From Arachis hypogaea (taxonomy: Eukaryota; Streptophyta; Magnoliopsida; Fabales; Fabaceae), in contig NC_092054.1 in the NCBI RefSeq assembly GCF_003086295.3, positions 58,319,546-58,383,545 on the forward strand: a DNA stretch of 64,000 nt, given 5' to 3'. The notes under the pieces are model-generated. The model was given only the letters and a program-made list of their open reading frames with translations, was not told the origin of the DNA and did not search any database. How positions within the stretch are numbered: the first letter of the stretch is position 1; each line of letters begins with the position of its first letter. The translations under genes were made by a program, and so were the position numbers. Below, piece after piece: positions 34,500-46,497 of this stretch.

Positions 34500-36870
34500 T
34501 CACAGATACTCAAAGTATGATGATGGCCTCCCAACGCCAAACTTAGAGTTTGAATGTGGGGGCTCTGTTTGACTCTGCTTTGAGAGAAGCTTTTCATCCT
34601 TCCTCTCCATGGTTACAGAGGGAGATCCTTGAGCCTTAAACACAAGGTAGTCCTCATTCACTTGAATGACCAGCTCTCCTATGTCAACATCAATCACATC
34701 TTTTGCTGTGGCTAGGAAGGGTCCGCCAAGGATGATGGATTCATCCCTACTCTTCCCAGTGTCTAGGATTATGAAGTCAGTAGGGATGTAGAGGCCTTCA
34801 ACCTTTACCCAAAAGCCTGTTACCTTGAATTGTTTGCCATCTCTTGTGAGATTCTTGCAGCTTTCACCTCAAGGATCACTAGTTTCTACATTACAGAGAG
34901 GGGCATGAGGTTTATACTTGACCCTAGGTCACACAAAGCCTTTTTAAAGGTCATAGTGCCTATGGTACAGGGTATGAAGAATTTTCCAGGGTCCGGTTTC
35001 TTCTGAGGTAATTTCTGCCTAACCAAGGTATTCAGTTCATTGATGAGCAATGGAGGTTCATCCTCCCAAGTCTCATTACCAAATAACTTGGCATTCAGCT
35101 TCATGATTTCTCTAAGGTACTTATCAACTTGCTCTTCAGCAATATCTTCATCCTCTTCAGAGGAAGAATACTCATCAGAGCTCATGAATGGCAGAAGTAA
35201 GTTCAGTGGAATCTCTATGGTCTCTATTTGAGCCTCAGATTCCTCTGGTTCCTCATTAGGAAACTCCTTGGAGGCCAGTGGACGTCCATTGAGGTCTTCC
35301 TCAGTGGAAATCACTGCCTTTTCCTCCTCTACAGGTTCGGCCATGTAGGACATGTTTATGGCCTTGCACTCTCTTTTTGGATTTTCTTCTGTATTGCTTG
35401 GGAGGGTACTAGGAGGGAGTTCAGTAACTTTCTTACTCAACTGACCCACTTGTGCCTCCAAATTTCTAATGGAGGACCTTGTTTCAGTCATGAAACTTAG
35501 TGTGGTTTTAGATTGATCAGAGAATATGGCTGCTAAGCTAGAGAGACTCCGCTCAGAACTCTTTGTCTGTTGCTGAGAAGATGATAGAAAAGGCTTGCTA
35601 TTGCTAAACCTATTTCTTCCACCATTGTTGTTGTTGAAGCCTTGTTGAGGCTTCTGTTGGTCCTTCCATGAGAGATTTGGATGATTTCTCCATGAAGGAT
35701 TATAGGTGTTTCCATAGGGTTCTCCCATGTAATTCACCTCTGCTATTGCAGGATTCTCAGGGTCATAGGCTTCTTCTTCAGAGGAAGCCTCCTTAGTACT
35801 GCCTGATGCAACTTGTATTTCAGAAAGACTCTGAGAAATTATATTGACTTGCTGAGTCAATATTTTGTTCTGAGCCAATATGGCATTCAGAGTATCAATC
35901 TCAAGAACTCCTTTCTTCTGAGGCGTCCCATTACTCACAGGATTCCTTTCAGAAGTGTACATGAATTGGTTATTTGCAACCATTTCAATGAGTTCCTGGG
36001 CTTCTTTAGGCGTCTTCTTTAGATGAAGAGATCCACCAACAGAGTTGTCCAATGACATCTTGGACAGTTCAAACAGACCATCATAGAATATGCATATGGT
36101 GCTCCATTCTGAAAGCATACCAGAAGGACACCTTCTGATCAATTACTTGTATCTTTCCCAAGCTTCATAGAGGGATTTGCCTTCCTTTTGTCTGAAGGTT
36201 TGGACTTCCACTCTAAGCTTACTCAATTTTTGAGGTGGAAAGAACTTTGCCAAGAAGGCATTGACCAGCTTTTCCCAAGAGTTCAGGCTGTCCTTAGGTT
36301 GTGAGTCCAACCATGTCCTAGCTCTGTCTCTTACAGCAAAAGGGAAAAGCATAAGTTTGTAGACCTCAGGGTCAACTCCATGAGTCTTAACAGTGTTACA
36401 GATTTGCAAGAACTCACCTAAAAACTAATGAGGATCTTCCAATGGAAGTCAATGATACTTACAATTCTGCTGCATTAGAGAAACTAATTGAGGCTTAAGC
36501 TCAAAGTTGTTTGCTCCAATTGCAGGAATTGAGATGCTCCTTCCACAGAAGTCAGAAGAGGGTGGAATAAAGTCACCAAGAATCTTCCTTGCATCTCCAC
36601 CATTGTTGTTGGGTTCGGCCATGTTTTTTTGTCTACTTCCTTTTCGAAAATTTCTGTTAGGTCCTCCCCAGAGAGTTGTGCTTTAGCTTCTCTTATCTTT
36701 CTCTTCAAGGTCCTTTCAGGTTCTGGATCAGCTTCAACAAGAATGTCTTTGTCCTTGTTCCTGCTCACATGAAGGAGAATGAACAAGAAAGTATGGAATC
36801 CTCTATGTCACAGTATAGAGATTCCTTGAGATGTCAGAGGAAAAGAAGAATAGAAGGATGAGGTAGAGAG
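34500..36870 (-). pseudogene. gag-protease of the second composite element
   Basis: N-terminal block near 36640-36786 (SRNKDKDILVEADPEPERTL, KRKIREAKA). A 7-base A run (T on the plus strand, 36624-36630) marks a frameshift, after which MAEPNNNGGDARK opens in another frame. Two in-frame stops lie near 36435 and 36462. The gag core is at 36143-36409 (LMLFPFAVRDRARTWL, KLRVEVQTFRQKEGKSLYEA), then TAA at 36143-36145, then 34886-36142 with an N/Q-rich low-complexity region, an acidic stretch (SSDEYSSSEEDEDIAEE) and the retropepsin active site (CDLGSSINLMP) near 34900. After that the frame is lost, and only a short protease tail is visible at 34500-34697 (MIDVDIGELVIQVNEDYLVF). Reverse transcriptase, RNase H and integrase are absent. 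Confidence 0.75.
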
Positions 36871-38529
36871 GAGAATTCGAACTTATAGAGAGGGAGTGAG
36901 TCCAAATTGCTAATAGAGGAGAAGTGTTAGTCTTAAATAGAAAAAGGTGAGGAGAGAGAAGAATTTTTGAAAACAAAATTAAAAAAAATTAAATTAATTA
37001 AAAGAAATTTAAAAAAGGTTGATGGTTTTTGAAAACTAAAAGTGAGAAAGCGGTTAAGTGATTTTGAAAAAGATTTTGAAATTAGCAATAAAAAAGATAT
37101 GATTGAAAATTATTTTGAAAAAGATGTGGTTGAGAAGATATGATTGAGAAAATATGATTGAAAATCAATTTAAAAAGATTTGATTTTTAAAATTAATGAC
37201 TTGGCTAACAAGAAATTTAAAAGATATGATTCCAAATTTCAAATATTGAACCTTTCTTAACAAAGAAGTAACAAACTTGAAATTTTTGAATCGAATCATT
37301 ATTTGGTAGCAAGGATTTTCGAAATTAGTGAGAGAAAAATGGAAAGGATTTGATTTTGAAAAAGATATGATAAAAAAATATGATTTGGAAAAGATTTGAT
37401 TTTGAAAAATTATGAAAATTTGAAAAAAATTTGAATTAAAAACTAACTTACCTCCCATGTATTGTTCTGGCGTTAAAAGCCCAGAATGGTATCCATTCTG
37501 GCGTTTAATGCCCATTTGGCTACCTCCTTGGGCGTTAAACGCCCAGCTAGGTACCCTGGTTGGCGTTTAAACGCCAATTTTCCTTCTTCACTGGGCGTTT
37601 TGAACGCTCAGCTTTTTCTCTGTAATTCCTCTGCTGCATGTTCTGAATCTTCAATTCTCTGTATTATTGACTTGAAAAGACATAATTTTGAAAGTTTTTT
37701 TGAATTTTTAATGATGAGAAACAACAAAATGAAACTAATTATGGAAAACTAAGATCAAATAAACAATGCATGCAAGACACCAAACTTAGAAATTTTCATA
37801 TTAGAGACACTAACAAATTGAGGATGCACATGAGAAACAACAAAAGACACAAAACAAGAGAATTTAAAGATCAGACCTAAGAAAAATCATCAAGAACAAC
37901 TTGAAGATCTTTGAAGAGCATAATGCATATATTCGAAAAATGCAAGAAAATTAAAAATATGCAGGACACCAAACTTAAAAATAGACACTAGACTCAAACA
38001 AGAAACACACATTATTTTTTATTTTTATAATTTTATTAAATTTTTTTGTAATTTTTCAAAAATTAATTAGAAAAAGAGAAAATAAGGAATTCAAAATTTT
38101 TAATGAGAATTCCAGAAATCATGCAATGTTAGTCTAAAACTCCGGTCCAGGAATTAGACATGGTTTTCTAGCTAGCCAAGCTTTCAGTGAAAGCTTCGGT
38201 CCAAAACACTAGACATGGCCAATGGCCAGCCAAGCTTTAGCAGATCATTACATTCAACAGCAAGATTGATAGAAATCAACAAGCTCTTGTGATGATAAGT
38301 TAAAACCTCGATCCAAAACTTTAAACATGGTTTCACAACCAGCCAGACTTCAACAAATCATCATGAAACTTTAGAATTCATTCTTAAAAATTCTGAAGAC
38401 ATAGAATAATTTATTTTTTCATAAAATTTTTTTTTTGAAAAGAAAAGTAAAAATAAAAAGCTTAAAATTAAAATAAAATTACCTAATCTGAGCAACAAGA
38501 TGAACCGTCAGTTGTCCAAACTCGAAAAA
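36871..38529. other. leader region of the second composite element
   Basis: AT-rich, with GAAAAAGATTTGATTTTGA-like simple repeats at 36960-37430, a palindrome cluster at 37470-37612 and two TAAGTTTGGT motifs (minus strand, near 37777 and 37969). No gene supported. Confidence 0.5.
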
Positions 38530-38547
38530 TCCCCGGCAACGGCGCCA
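38530..38547 (-). other. primer-binding site, tRNA-Asp, perfect 18-nt match
   Basis: TCCCCGGCAACGGCGCCA on the plus strand equals the 3' end of plant tRNA-Asp including CCA. The LTR edge is 6 bp away at 38554. Confidence 0.9.
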
Positions 38548-38553
38548 AAAACT

Positions 38554-40115
38554 TAGTACACGAAATTGTGATCGTACACTTTTCACACAACTCCGTGCAG
38601 CTAACCAGCAAGTGCACTGGGTCGTCCAAGTAATACCTTACGTGAGTAAGGGTCGATCCCACGGAGATTGTCGGCTTGAAGCAAGCTATGGTCATCCTTG
38701 TAACTCTCAGTCAGGCGAATTCAAATGGTTTTGAGGTATTGATAATTAAAATATAATTAAAACAGAAAATAAGATAGAAATACTTATGTAATTCATTGGT
38801 GGGATTTCAGATAAGCGTATGGAGATGCTTTGTTGCTTCTGAACCTCTGCTTTCCTATTGCCTTCATCCAATCATTCATACTCCCTTCCATGGCAAGCTG
38901 TATGTTGGGGGATCACCGTTGTCAATGGCTACCGTCCATCCTCTCAGTGAAAATAGTCCAAATACGCTGTCACCGCATGGCTAATCATCTGTCAGTTCTC
39001 ACTCATGTTGGAATAGGATCCATTGATCCTTTTACGTCTGTCACTACGCCCAACACTTGCGAGTTTGAAGCTCGTCACAGTCATCCTATCCCAGATCCTA
39101 CTCGGAATACCACAGACAAGGTTTAGACTTTTCGGATCTCAAGAATGGCCGCCAATAATTCTAGCCTATACCACGAAGGTTCTAATCTTAGATTAGAAAC
39201 CCAAAAGATATGCATTCAAGCTCATTTTCAAGTAGAACGGAAGTGGTTATCAAGCACACGTTCATAAGTGAGAATGGTGATGAGTGTCACATAATCATCA
39301 CATTCATCATGTTCTTATGTGCGAATGAATATCTTAGAATAAGAATAAGCTTGAATTGAATAGAAAAATAGTAGTACTTGCATTGATTCATGAAGAACAA
39401 CAGAGCTCCACACCTTAATCTATGGGGTGTAGAAACTCCACCGTTGAAAATACATAAGTGATAATGGTGGTCATTGGCTTCGGCCCCAGAAGGGGAACCA
39501 GAATAACCAAGATGAAAATACAATAGTAAAAGGTCCTATTTATAATGAACTAGTAACCTAGGGTTTATAGAAATGAGTAAATGATGCAGAAATCCACTTC
39601 CGGCCCCACTTGGTGTGTGCTTGGGCTGAGCATTAAAGCTTTCACATGTAGAGACATTTTTTGGAGTTAAACACCAGCTTTGGTGCCAGTTTGGGCATTT
39701 AACTCCAGCTTTTATGCCAGTTTTGGCGTTCAAATGCCAGTTTGCATAATCAAAACTCGGGCAAAGTATGGACTATTATATATTGATGGAAAGCCTAGGA
39801 TGTCTACTTTCCAACTCAATTGAGAGCGCACCAATTGGGCTTTTGTAGCTCCAGCAAATCTATTTCGAGTACAGGGAGGTCAAAATCCAACAGCATCTGC
39901 AGTCCTTTTTCAGCCTCTGAATCAGTTTTTTGCTCAGGTCCCTCAATTTCAGCCAGAAAATACCTGAATTCACAGAAAAACACACAAACTCATAGTAAAG
40001 TCCAGAAATGTGATTTTTAAATAAAAACTAATAAAAATATAATAAAAACTAACTAAATCATGGTAAAAACTACCTAAAAACAATGCCAAAAAGCGTATAA
40101 ATTATCCGATCATCA
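38554..40115 (-). repeat. right LTR (5' LTR) of the second composite element
   Basis: 1562 bp. The U5 hairpin (CCTTAC-GTGA-GTAAGG) and GGGTCGATCCC lie at 38636-38660. It is shorter than the left LTR, partly because it lacks the inserted primer-site remnant. It ends GATCATCA and is followed by CTTAC. Confidence 0.8.
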
Positions 40116-40857
40116 CTTACGTTATCCCACAAGTTTTGGGGTAAAACCCACTACTCACTCAAGCTAGATTACACCTAAACAATAAGAAAACAAAGAAACT
40201 CAACAACCCAAAAGCCATTTTCGAAAATGACATAGGGTAGAGAAACTGAGAAGGAAAGAGGGAGTTTCTTTCCACTTTGTTTAAATAAAAACGAAAATCT
40301 CAACGAGAATTTCACGTGGCCGTAAACGGCTCGTCAATCGGAGCTCCATAGCTCAAGATATAGCCAAAAGAAGGAGGAGATGAATAATACTCTTCTTCTT
40401 CCTCTTTTCTCTCAAAACCAATGCTCCTTTTTGTGTGTGTGGATGTTTTGAGCTAAAAAAAGCTCATTAAAGGGTGTATATGTGTTGGTCTTGGGCCTAA
40501 CTTAGGCCCGGTCCAATCGCATAGTATTTTTGGTTCGTTTGGCCCGACTTTGGGCCAAAACTTTTAAAATAAGTGCCCAGTTTACTGTTTCAAAAACTCT
40601 TCCAAGGTTTTCTACTGTTTTATTCTCTCTCACACAATACTGGATAGACTTAAGCCGGTACTGCTAGCTAATCTACCAATACGCTTTTTTACCTGAAAAT
40701 TTTCAAAAGAAAATATCTTCCCACTTAGAAAAATTCACTGAATCTGAATCTCACCTTTATATTATTTTTTTTATATTTTTGAACCTATTCTGAGAAATTA
40801 AATTATTCTACTCTATTTAAGTGATTTTATGGAAAAACCTCAGTTCTTACACTTTTC
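40116..40857 (-). repeat. target duplication CTTAC and third segment of the outer LTR-like repeat
   Basis: After CTTAC the text contains CGTAAACGGCTCGTCAATCG and the GGGCCTAACTTAGGCCCGG block also seen at 170-560. It ends at 40857, with TGTAAGAAC at the minus-strand start. This is the LTR-like family of feature 1. Confidence 0.6.
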
Positions 40858-41429
40858 ATCCATATTAATGCCTCTATATTTGACCAGTGAATCTACAAAG
40901 CCTAGAAAAGTTGATATAAAAACACTAGAAATTTCATGGTTAGATGTATGAGAAACTACGAGCTTCGTAGAATTCAATGATACTAATGCACTTTTGTCTT
41001 AGCTAGAACTTTCTAGATCTCTTTCACAGGTGTGTTTATTGTTCTCAGTTTCTTTTTCGCTCATTCACTCCTCTCGCTCACTATTCTCCTTTTTTCTCTC
41101 AAAACTCTCGCTTTCAATCAAATATGGATTCTTTTCACTCAAATACTCACTCTCTTTTTCAGTTTCGTTTCTCTCATATTTTTCAAATTTCTCACATCCC
41201 AAGGACACAGTTGAGAAATTCTACACTTTGAATCTTCCAAGGACACATCTCCATCTATAGCATATTCAACAAATTCTTCCATCTCTGACTTTGAAGAATA
41301 TTTAAAGACAGGCGTAGAAGAAATCCTCTTCTTATATCGATCTTTAATATTCTTCTTGAAATCAGAAACTTTGACTTTTATCTGATCCTCAAATTTTGCT
41401 CATTTGGAATCCCAAATTACTATAAATTA
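40858..41429. other. spacer between LTR-like end and gag remnant, no gene
   Basis: T/C-rich tract at 41030-41180 gives hydrophobic open frames that resemble nothing. Most of gag's C-terminus and all of pol would be expected here and are gone. Confidence 0.45.
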
Positions 41430-42010
41430 TTGCATATGCTCCATGTTAATGGCTAATTTGACCAAATCCTCCATGGTCGTGTAACGATAACATTGTACTT
41501 TATCAACAAGTTCTTCGCGTAATCCAAACAAAAATCGTTCTATAAGAACCTCAGTACTCCTTTTAATATTAACCTTGTCGATCAAATATAGAAACTCCTT
41601 CCATCACTGATTGTGAACCTTGTTGTAACTTACAAAATTTTCTAAAAAATTTGTTGTGGTATGATGATGGCACAACTCGATTCCTCATGTGGTATGATGA
41701 TGGCACAAACTGACTCCTCATAATTTTCTTCATCTTCTCCCAACTGCAAATTAGGATCTTTCCATACCGTCTTCTAGATCTTCCAAATTCAGTCCACTAT
41801 ATACGGACATCATCAGAAAAATTAGCTTGTACCAGTCGAACCTTATTTTCCTCTGAAAGGATGCAATTTTCAAAAATCAACGCTACCTTCCTTTTCCATC
41901 CAAAATAAGATTCAGGATTATTCCTCCCTTTAAATACAAGGATTTACAACCGAGAACCCTTTTTCGCATATAAGATTCTTTCATCATTACTATCGTAATA
42001 CTCAATCATT
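41430..42010 (-). pseudogene. decayed Ty3/gypsy gag (retrotransposon gag domain)
   Basis: Too broken for a long ORF, but readable in pieces from high to low coordinates: NPESYFGWKRKVALIFENC, then SEENKVRLVQANFSDD, RSRRRYGKILICSWEKMKKI, KFCKLQQGSQSVMEG, and at 41435-41563 EVLIERFLFGLREEL followed by YTTMEDLVKLAINMEHMQ and a stop. This is the order of the plant retrotransposon gag domain (WExKVE...WEEMK...LRQGxxSVEEY...FLxGL...LEDMVxLAIKxE). At least one stop (in WTEF context) and frameshifts are present. It differs from the Athila-like gags of this window. Confidence 0.7.
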
Positions 42011-42125
42011 TTTTTACTTTTTTCTTGTCGACTCTAAAATGAATTTATAGAAATTGAAGAGAAAAAAACAAAGAGACTAAACAAGACCTTTGGCACGTGT
42101 AGATAAATGAATTTAACTATGACCT

Positions 42126-42140
42126 ATAACTGATACCAGA
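42126..42140 (-). other. candidate primer-binding site, Met-type
   Basis: Minus strand TCTGGTATCAGTTAT. TGGTATCAG matches the start of the common initiator-tRNA-Met site, and the following bases (GAGC expected) are degenerate. The putative LTR edge TGATAA lies at 42141. Confidence 0.5.
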
Positions 42141-43990
42141 TGATAAAAAAAATTAGAACGAAGGATAAAGAGATAAGAAAAAGGATGGAGAAAAGACGCA
42201 ATAGAAAAGACATAACGGAAACATAAAAGGATAGATAAGGTTTTTTTTTTTACTAGACCTCTAAGAAACATGTTCTTAGCAACCTAGGTCGCTAGAAGGG
42301 ATTTCCTACTAGACCTTCAAACAACCTGTCCCTGAGAAACTAGATCAGAGAACTGAAGTTGAAGAAATCACCACTCAGAATCACCATAGTGTTAGATCCT
42401 TCAATTTTCTTCATGCAACAAGCAAAGCAAATCACTCACCTCACTTAATCATACTAAAAAAACGTGCATAAAATACTAAAAAAATTTTATTCATCAAAAG
42501 TTGTGTAAATTATCTCACTAAAGGTGTTTAAATAGGTCCCTAACAAACTAACTAAAAGATAAGATAAGAAAACTTAATTTAAATCAGATTTGATCTTATT
42601 GGATTAGATTAGATTTGATTTATATTTTAAAATCCTAAAGATATGATAACTAATTTAAATCAGATTTGATCTTATTAGATTAGATCATATTTGATTTAAA
42701 TTTAAAATCCTTAAAAATACTACTAAGCAAATCAGAAGTAAATCAAATCTTTCAATAAACTCTAACACCAAAACAAATAAAAATAAATGATTAAAAAATT
42801 TTAAAATTAATAATAAATTATGCCTCCCATTGAATTTGAAAAGCTTTGTTGGCTTCTTGTTGTCTTACCTTAACCCAATGGGCCTTATACGTTCTCGTCA
42901 TTTTAGCACCACTATTTTTGAGACGGACTCTTGGTCTTCTTGATGTCCAAGACCGGCATGGTATAATTTTTAAATTTGACGAGATTACCATATCCAAACT
43001 ACATTTTCATATTCAAAAATAATATTTGTGTTGGTGACAAATACTCTTTCAAAATCAAAATCTTTTCTTGTGATCTTTCAAAAATATATACTTGATTTTA
43101 AATTCATTTTTGAGTTTTTTCGGTTACCGATTTCTCACAAATTTTAATTTAATTCCTCGGCCATTAAACCTCATCCATTTTATTCAAAAACTAACACAAT
43201 AACAGCCCCAAATCAGCCTCATTATCACAATTTGGCAGCACAAATATGACCAAATCACAAGCTTAATCACATATAACAATATATCAACAAAATTCAATAT
43301 AAAGTTAACCAAACTCTATCAATAATCAATCACAGCAATCATTCTCTTATCCAACACAAATTTAATCAGTGAGAATTTATCGAAATCCTACATCCGTACG
43401 AAATCAAAACAACAAAAATTTCGGAGAAACTTTTTGATCGAGCTGCTAAAGAAGAAAATGTCAGAAATTGTATGTGCCTCCTAGAACTCCAATTGGCCAA
43501 ATTCAAGAGGAAGGGAAGCTGCGTCACTGTCAACTTTTACCGAACAAAAGTGTTGCCAATGTATAGAAGAGAAGAATACGAACACTTTTATCGAATTAGA
43601 ATTTTTATTAGAGTTACGGATCGCAAGAAATCAAAACTGGAAGATCAAGGAAGTCACGGTTTCCTCCCTCATTTACCATCTCTCTTTCTTTCTTTTCTTT
43701 CCTTATGGTTCGATGAGTTAATAGAAGGAGTGAAAAATGATGATGGTGATTAAGAAAATAATGAGTATATATATAAGTTACTAACATAAATGACATTAGT
43801 AACATAATGATAAAAGATATACGATGAAGTATTAGCAAAGTTAAGTTCATCAAAGAAATATATATAAGAATATGAATTTAATTGAATTCAAATAATTATG
43901 AAATTAATTTAATTATTTTTAATAAAATAATTTCTAAAAATAAGGAACTTCAATATATAAAATAAATTATAACTTATTTATATTTAGATT
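42141..43990 (-). other. unresolved AT-rich region, possible 5' LTR of the gag remnant
   Basis: Begins TGATAA next to the primer site. It holds a GATTTGATCTTATTGGATTAGAT direct repeat (about 42590 and 42665). I could not find a matching partner LTR in the window, so this is only a position-based call. The short frame at 43472-43753 has no recognisable relatives. Confidence 0.3.
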
Positions 43991-44360
43991 TTAAAAAATG
44001 TGGGTCATTATGCATTGCATGTCGCTGCTGCCATCAAGATCACCGTCGTCGTCGTCCAGTGTTGCCCTCGCGTCGCATTGAAGAAGAGAGGGAGAAGGGA
44101 ACGAAAGCCAGTGGCCCAGGGGGAGGAGTTGCTGCCGTTTGTGCCTCCCGTCGCCGTTGCTCCCTTATCGCTGCCGCTGTTTGCATAGTCACCGGAGGGA
44201 GCCGTAGCTGTCAGCACTGCCATTGGAGCTGCTGCTCCATTCCATCAGTCTTCTTTGTTACAGAAAGTTGTTCCTGCTCCAAAAATCTTGCTGTTGTTGG
44301 GCAGGTGAGTTTCAACTTCGGCCTTGTTATTTTTCTTTCAGTTTCAATGTTGTAAATCAT
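43991..44360. other. GC-rich island, no gene recognised
   Basis: Unlike its AT-rich surroundings (GTCGTCGTCGTC, GCTGCCGCTG). Frames are open on both strands for 70-100 codons because of base composition. It could be a 5' exon or LTR leader. No family resemblance. Confidence 0.3.
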
Positions 44361-44510
44361 TAGTACATCTTAAATTTGTTGTTGAAAGTTAAGTTTTTTG
44401 CTAAAATTATAATTTAGCTAATTTTGTTTTGCTTAATACTAGGAATTTAAAAATTATAACAGTTGAATTTGTTGTTGCAAATTATGATTGAGATGAATTT
44501 GTTGTCGTAT

Positions 44511-44650
44511 GTTGAATTGTTGCTGAAAAATGATGGAACATTGACACCATTGGCCATTGAATTAAGTGTGCCATACCCTGGCAGGGACCCATTTGGTGCT
44601 GTTAGCAGAGTTGTCTTACCTGCTAAAGAAGGTGTTGAAGGTACTATTAT
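44511..44650 (+). pseudogene. lipoxygenase exon fragment
   Basis: Reads [21 protein letters not shown] then [19 protein letters not shown]. This is the conserved plant lipoxygenase stretch (DDGTLKPLAIELSLPHP ... GAVSKVxxPAxEGVEGSIW). The frame leaves the family after GTI, where W-Q-L-A-K-A-Y should follow, and no other lipoxygenase exon is nearby. The fragment (about 45 codons of a roughly 860-residue enzyme) cannot be functional. It may have been carried here by a transposon. Confidence 0.75.
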
Positions 44651-45059
44651 AACAGAAAAGACATTAGGAAAGAATTCGTGTACAAAATTTTGATTAAAAG
44701 GCATTTATCTTCCTGTTCTGAGTTGTCAAAGTTCTTAATAACAAAATTGCAAATTTACAATTATGTTAGTGTTAGAAATGTCCAATATGCCTTAAATTTC
44801 ATCATTTTGTCTTGAGCTAATCTTTAACTTTATTATTTCTTCTCTATCATTTAGAAGAAACTATTTAGGCTGTTTTTTATTTATACTTTTCAGGCACATT
44901 ATCTTTGTCCTTCCCCCATTCTAACTTCGTTAGTGGATCTACAAGTTAATGTGATCTTTACAAAAAGAGCTACCATGATAAAATGTGTAAGCTTTATTGA
45001 TGATTTTTGTACTTGCTTTTGTAGTTGATATTGTTATATCTAATAACCATTTATATGTC

Positions 45060-45631
45060 ACTCTTATGAGTTCTTTGTGGACAAGAAGAGTTGGAGAGCT
45101 TCCATTCATAGGTATGTGCCTAGAAAGATCAGGTATGCACACTATAGACAGGGTGAGTTGTTGTTGTTGTCGGATGCAGGCTAGCATTGCAGCTTCTGTT
45201 TTCGACATATCAACGAATTCATATTCAAGATGAAAGCTTACATCCATACTGACCGGGTGTGCTTCTCTCGTTACTTAAGCTCTGAAAGGATTCATGATGT
45301 TATATGCAGAGGTGCTGACTTGTTCGACATGCTTCTGGAAGAGTACACATTCAGGGAGATCATTGGGAAGATGGGGCCGATCCCTCATTCCTACTCGGCC
45401 ATGCATCTTCCTGCGTATTTGTTGAACAATGCAGATAAGTACAAGTACTTGTTACCTGGTAACTGCATAAGAGAATTTGGCTAACTCAATATCACAACTT
45501 TAATTTCCTTGTATATTGATAGTGTCTTTATTAAAATCATTTTTCGTGTTATTTTGCAAAGTAGGAAGGAAACAGTAACCTCAAGGCTAAGGAGCCGCTT
45601 CTTCAATGCACTCGTGCATACAGAGAGGTAA
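45060..45631 (+). pseudogene. host gene fragment of unknown family with exon structure
   Basis: A frame around 45063-45230 reads SYEFFVDKKSWRAS, RYVPRKIRYAHYRQGELLLL, then a stop (TAG) and HCSFCFRHINEFIFKMKAY. It joins an 84-codon open stretch (45230-45484: HTDRVCFSRYLSSERIHDVI, FREIIGKMGPIPHSYSAMHL). A donor fits at TTACCTG/gtaact (about 45460), and an acceptor near 45570 leads to NSNLKAKEPLLQCTRAYRE ending at AGAGAG/gtaaaa (45631). The protein-like text and splice sites suggest a real ancestral gene. I do not recognise it. Confidence 0.45.
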
Positions 45632-46497
45632 AATTCACTATTAATGTTCGTTAACACACTGAGCTTTGAATTGCTTCTCTAATATATTTATATCAGCAAG
45701 GTACACCTGATTCGTTATATGGCTAGAGAGTTATACTCTTTCAACTGATTCCTTCCATAAAACAATGGTAAGTCTCTTTATGATTAAATTTTGGGATTGG
45801 AAAGAATAGTGAATTGTCCTTCTATGGTTATATGTTGTGGTTAGTCTATGATATTATTTTGCTACTGTATTTACTTTGGTGTTGCCAGCTAAAAGCAGGA
45901 CATAATCATTTATACGTTAGTAGTCAATTTCAAACCATAAGTTACAATAATTTCAAAACAGAAAAATCTTAGCTATATATGTAAACTGAAATAAAATAAT
46001 AAGGACCGGGTGAATTAGAAAATTACATGTATATCTTGGAATGTTGATAATTATTATAAAATAATAAATTGAACTTTTCCTTTTTAATTAAACTTTTTGG
46101 ACTATTATTTTTAATTCGTTCTTCATCTAGTTAACTAGTATAGAACTTAATTAACTTTCAGCCTTTTACTTGATAATAATATATTCATTGGCCTGAATCT
46201 TTTTAACAGTATTGATGACTTTTATAGGTTGCTTCCATGTCTTTTTTTTTCTTGTTTTTTTAAATAAGAAAACCAAGACTACTTATTGTTTGGTCCCTAA
46301 CAAAGGATCTTAGATCTTAAGGTTAGTACCTCACATTGCTTATTTCTTGTTCATTGAATTGGCATACTTTACTAATTATAGTTTCTATTTTTATTTGAAA
46401 TAATCAATGTATGAGAGCTCTAAAGTCAGCACAATCAAATCAATGAATAATGGTTACCTTTAGTATTTAGTAGTTTGAATTATAATTACTATAATAT
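45632..46497. other. AT-rich spacer, no gene seen
   Basis: No domain-like frame, no clear repeat. It could be intron of the preceding fragment. Confidence 0.4.

Larger units (their letters stand above)
26499..40115 (-). mobile_element. second composite Athila-like element, truncated three-LTR form
   Basis: Outer LTRs at 26499-28212 and 38554-40115 are flanked by perfect CTTAC duplications (26494-26498, 40116-40120). Inside lie a first 3' internal part with ORF3 (28213-30461), a truncated LTR (about 30470-31338) and a second internal part running to the primer site. The order LTR-internal-LTR-internal-LTR is as in the first array, but the gag end of one unit and part of the middle LTR are missing. 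No reverse transcriptase, RNase H or integrase is present. Confidence 0.8.

Noticed and set aside
38530..38547. Possible tRNA-Asp gene end
   Set aside because: Only the last 18 nt including CCA are present, right beside an LTR. CCA is not encoded in nuclear tRNA genes, so this is a primer-binding site.
38650..38660. Pol III B-box (GGTTCGANTCC-like) in the LTR
   Set aside because: One T short of the consensus and in antisense to the element; complementarity to the primer tRNA explains it better.
41030..41260. Hydrophobic serine/phenylalanine-rich plus-strand frame
   Set aside because: A T/C-rich tract; no signal or domain logic and no counterpart.
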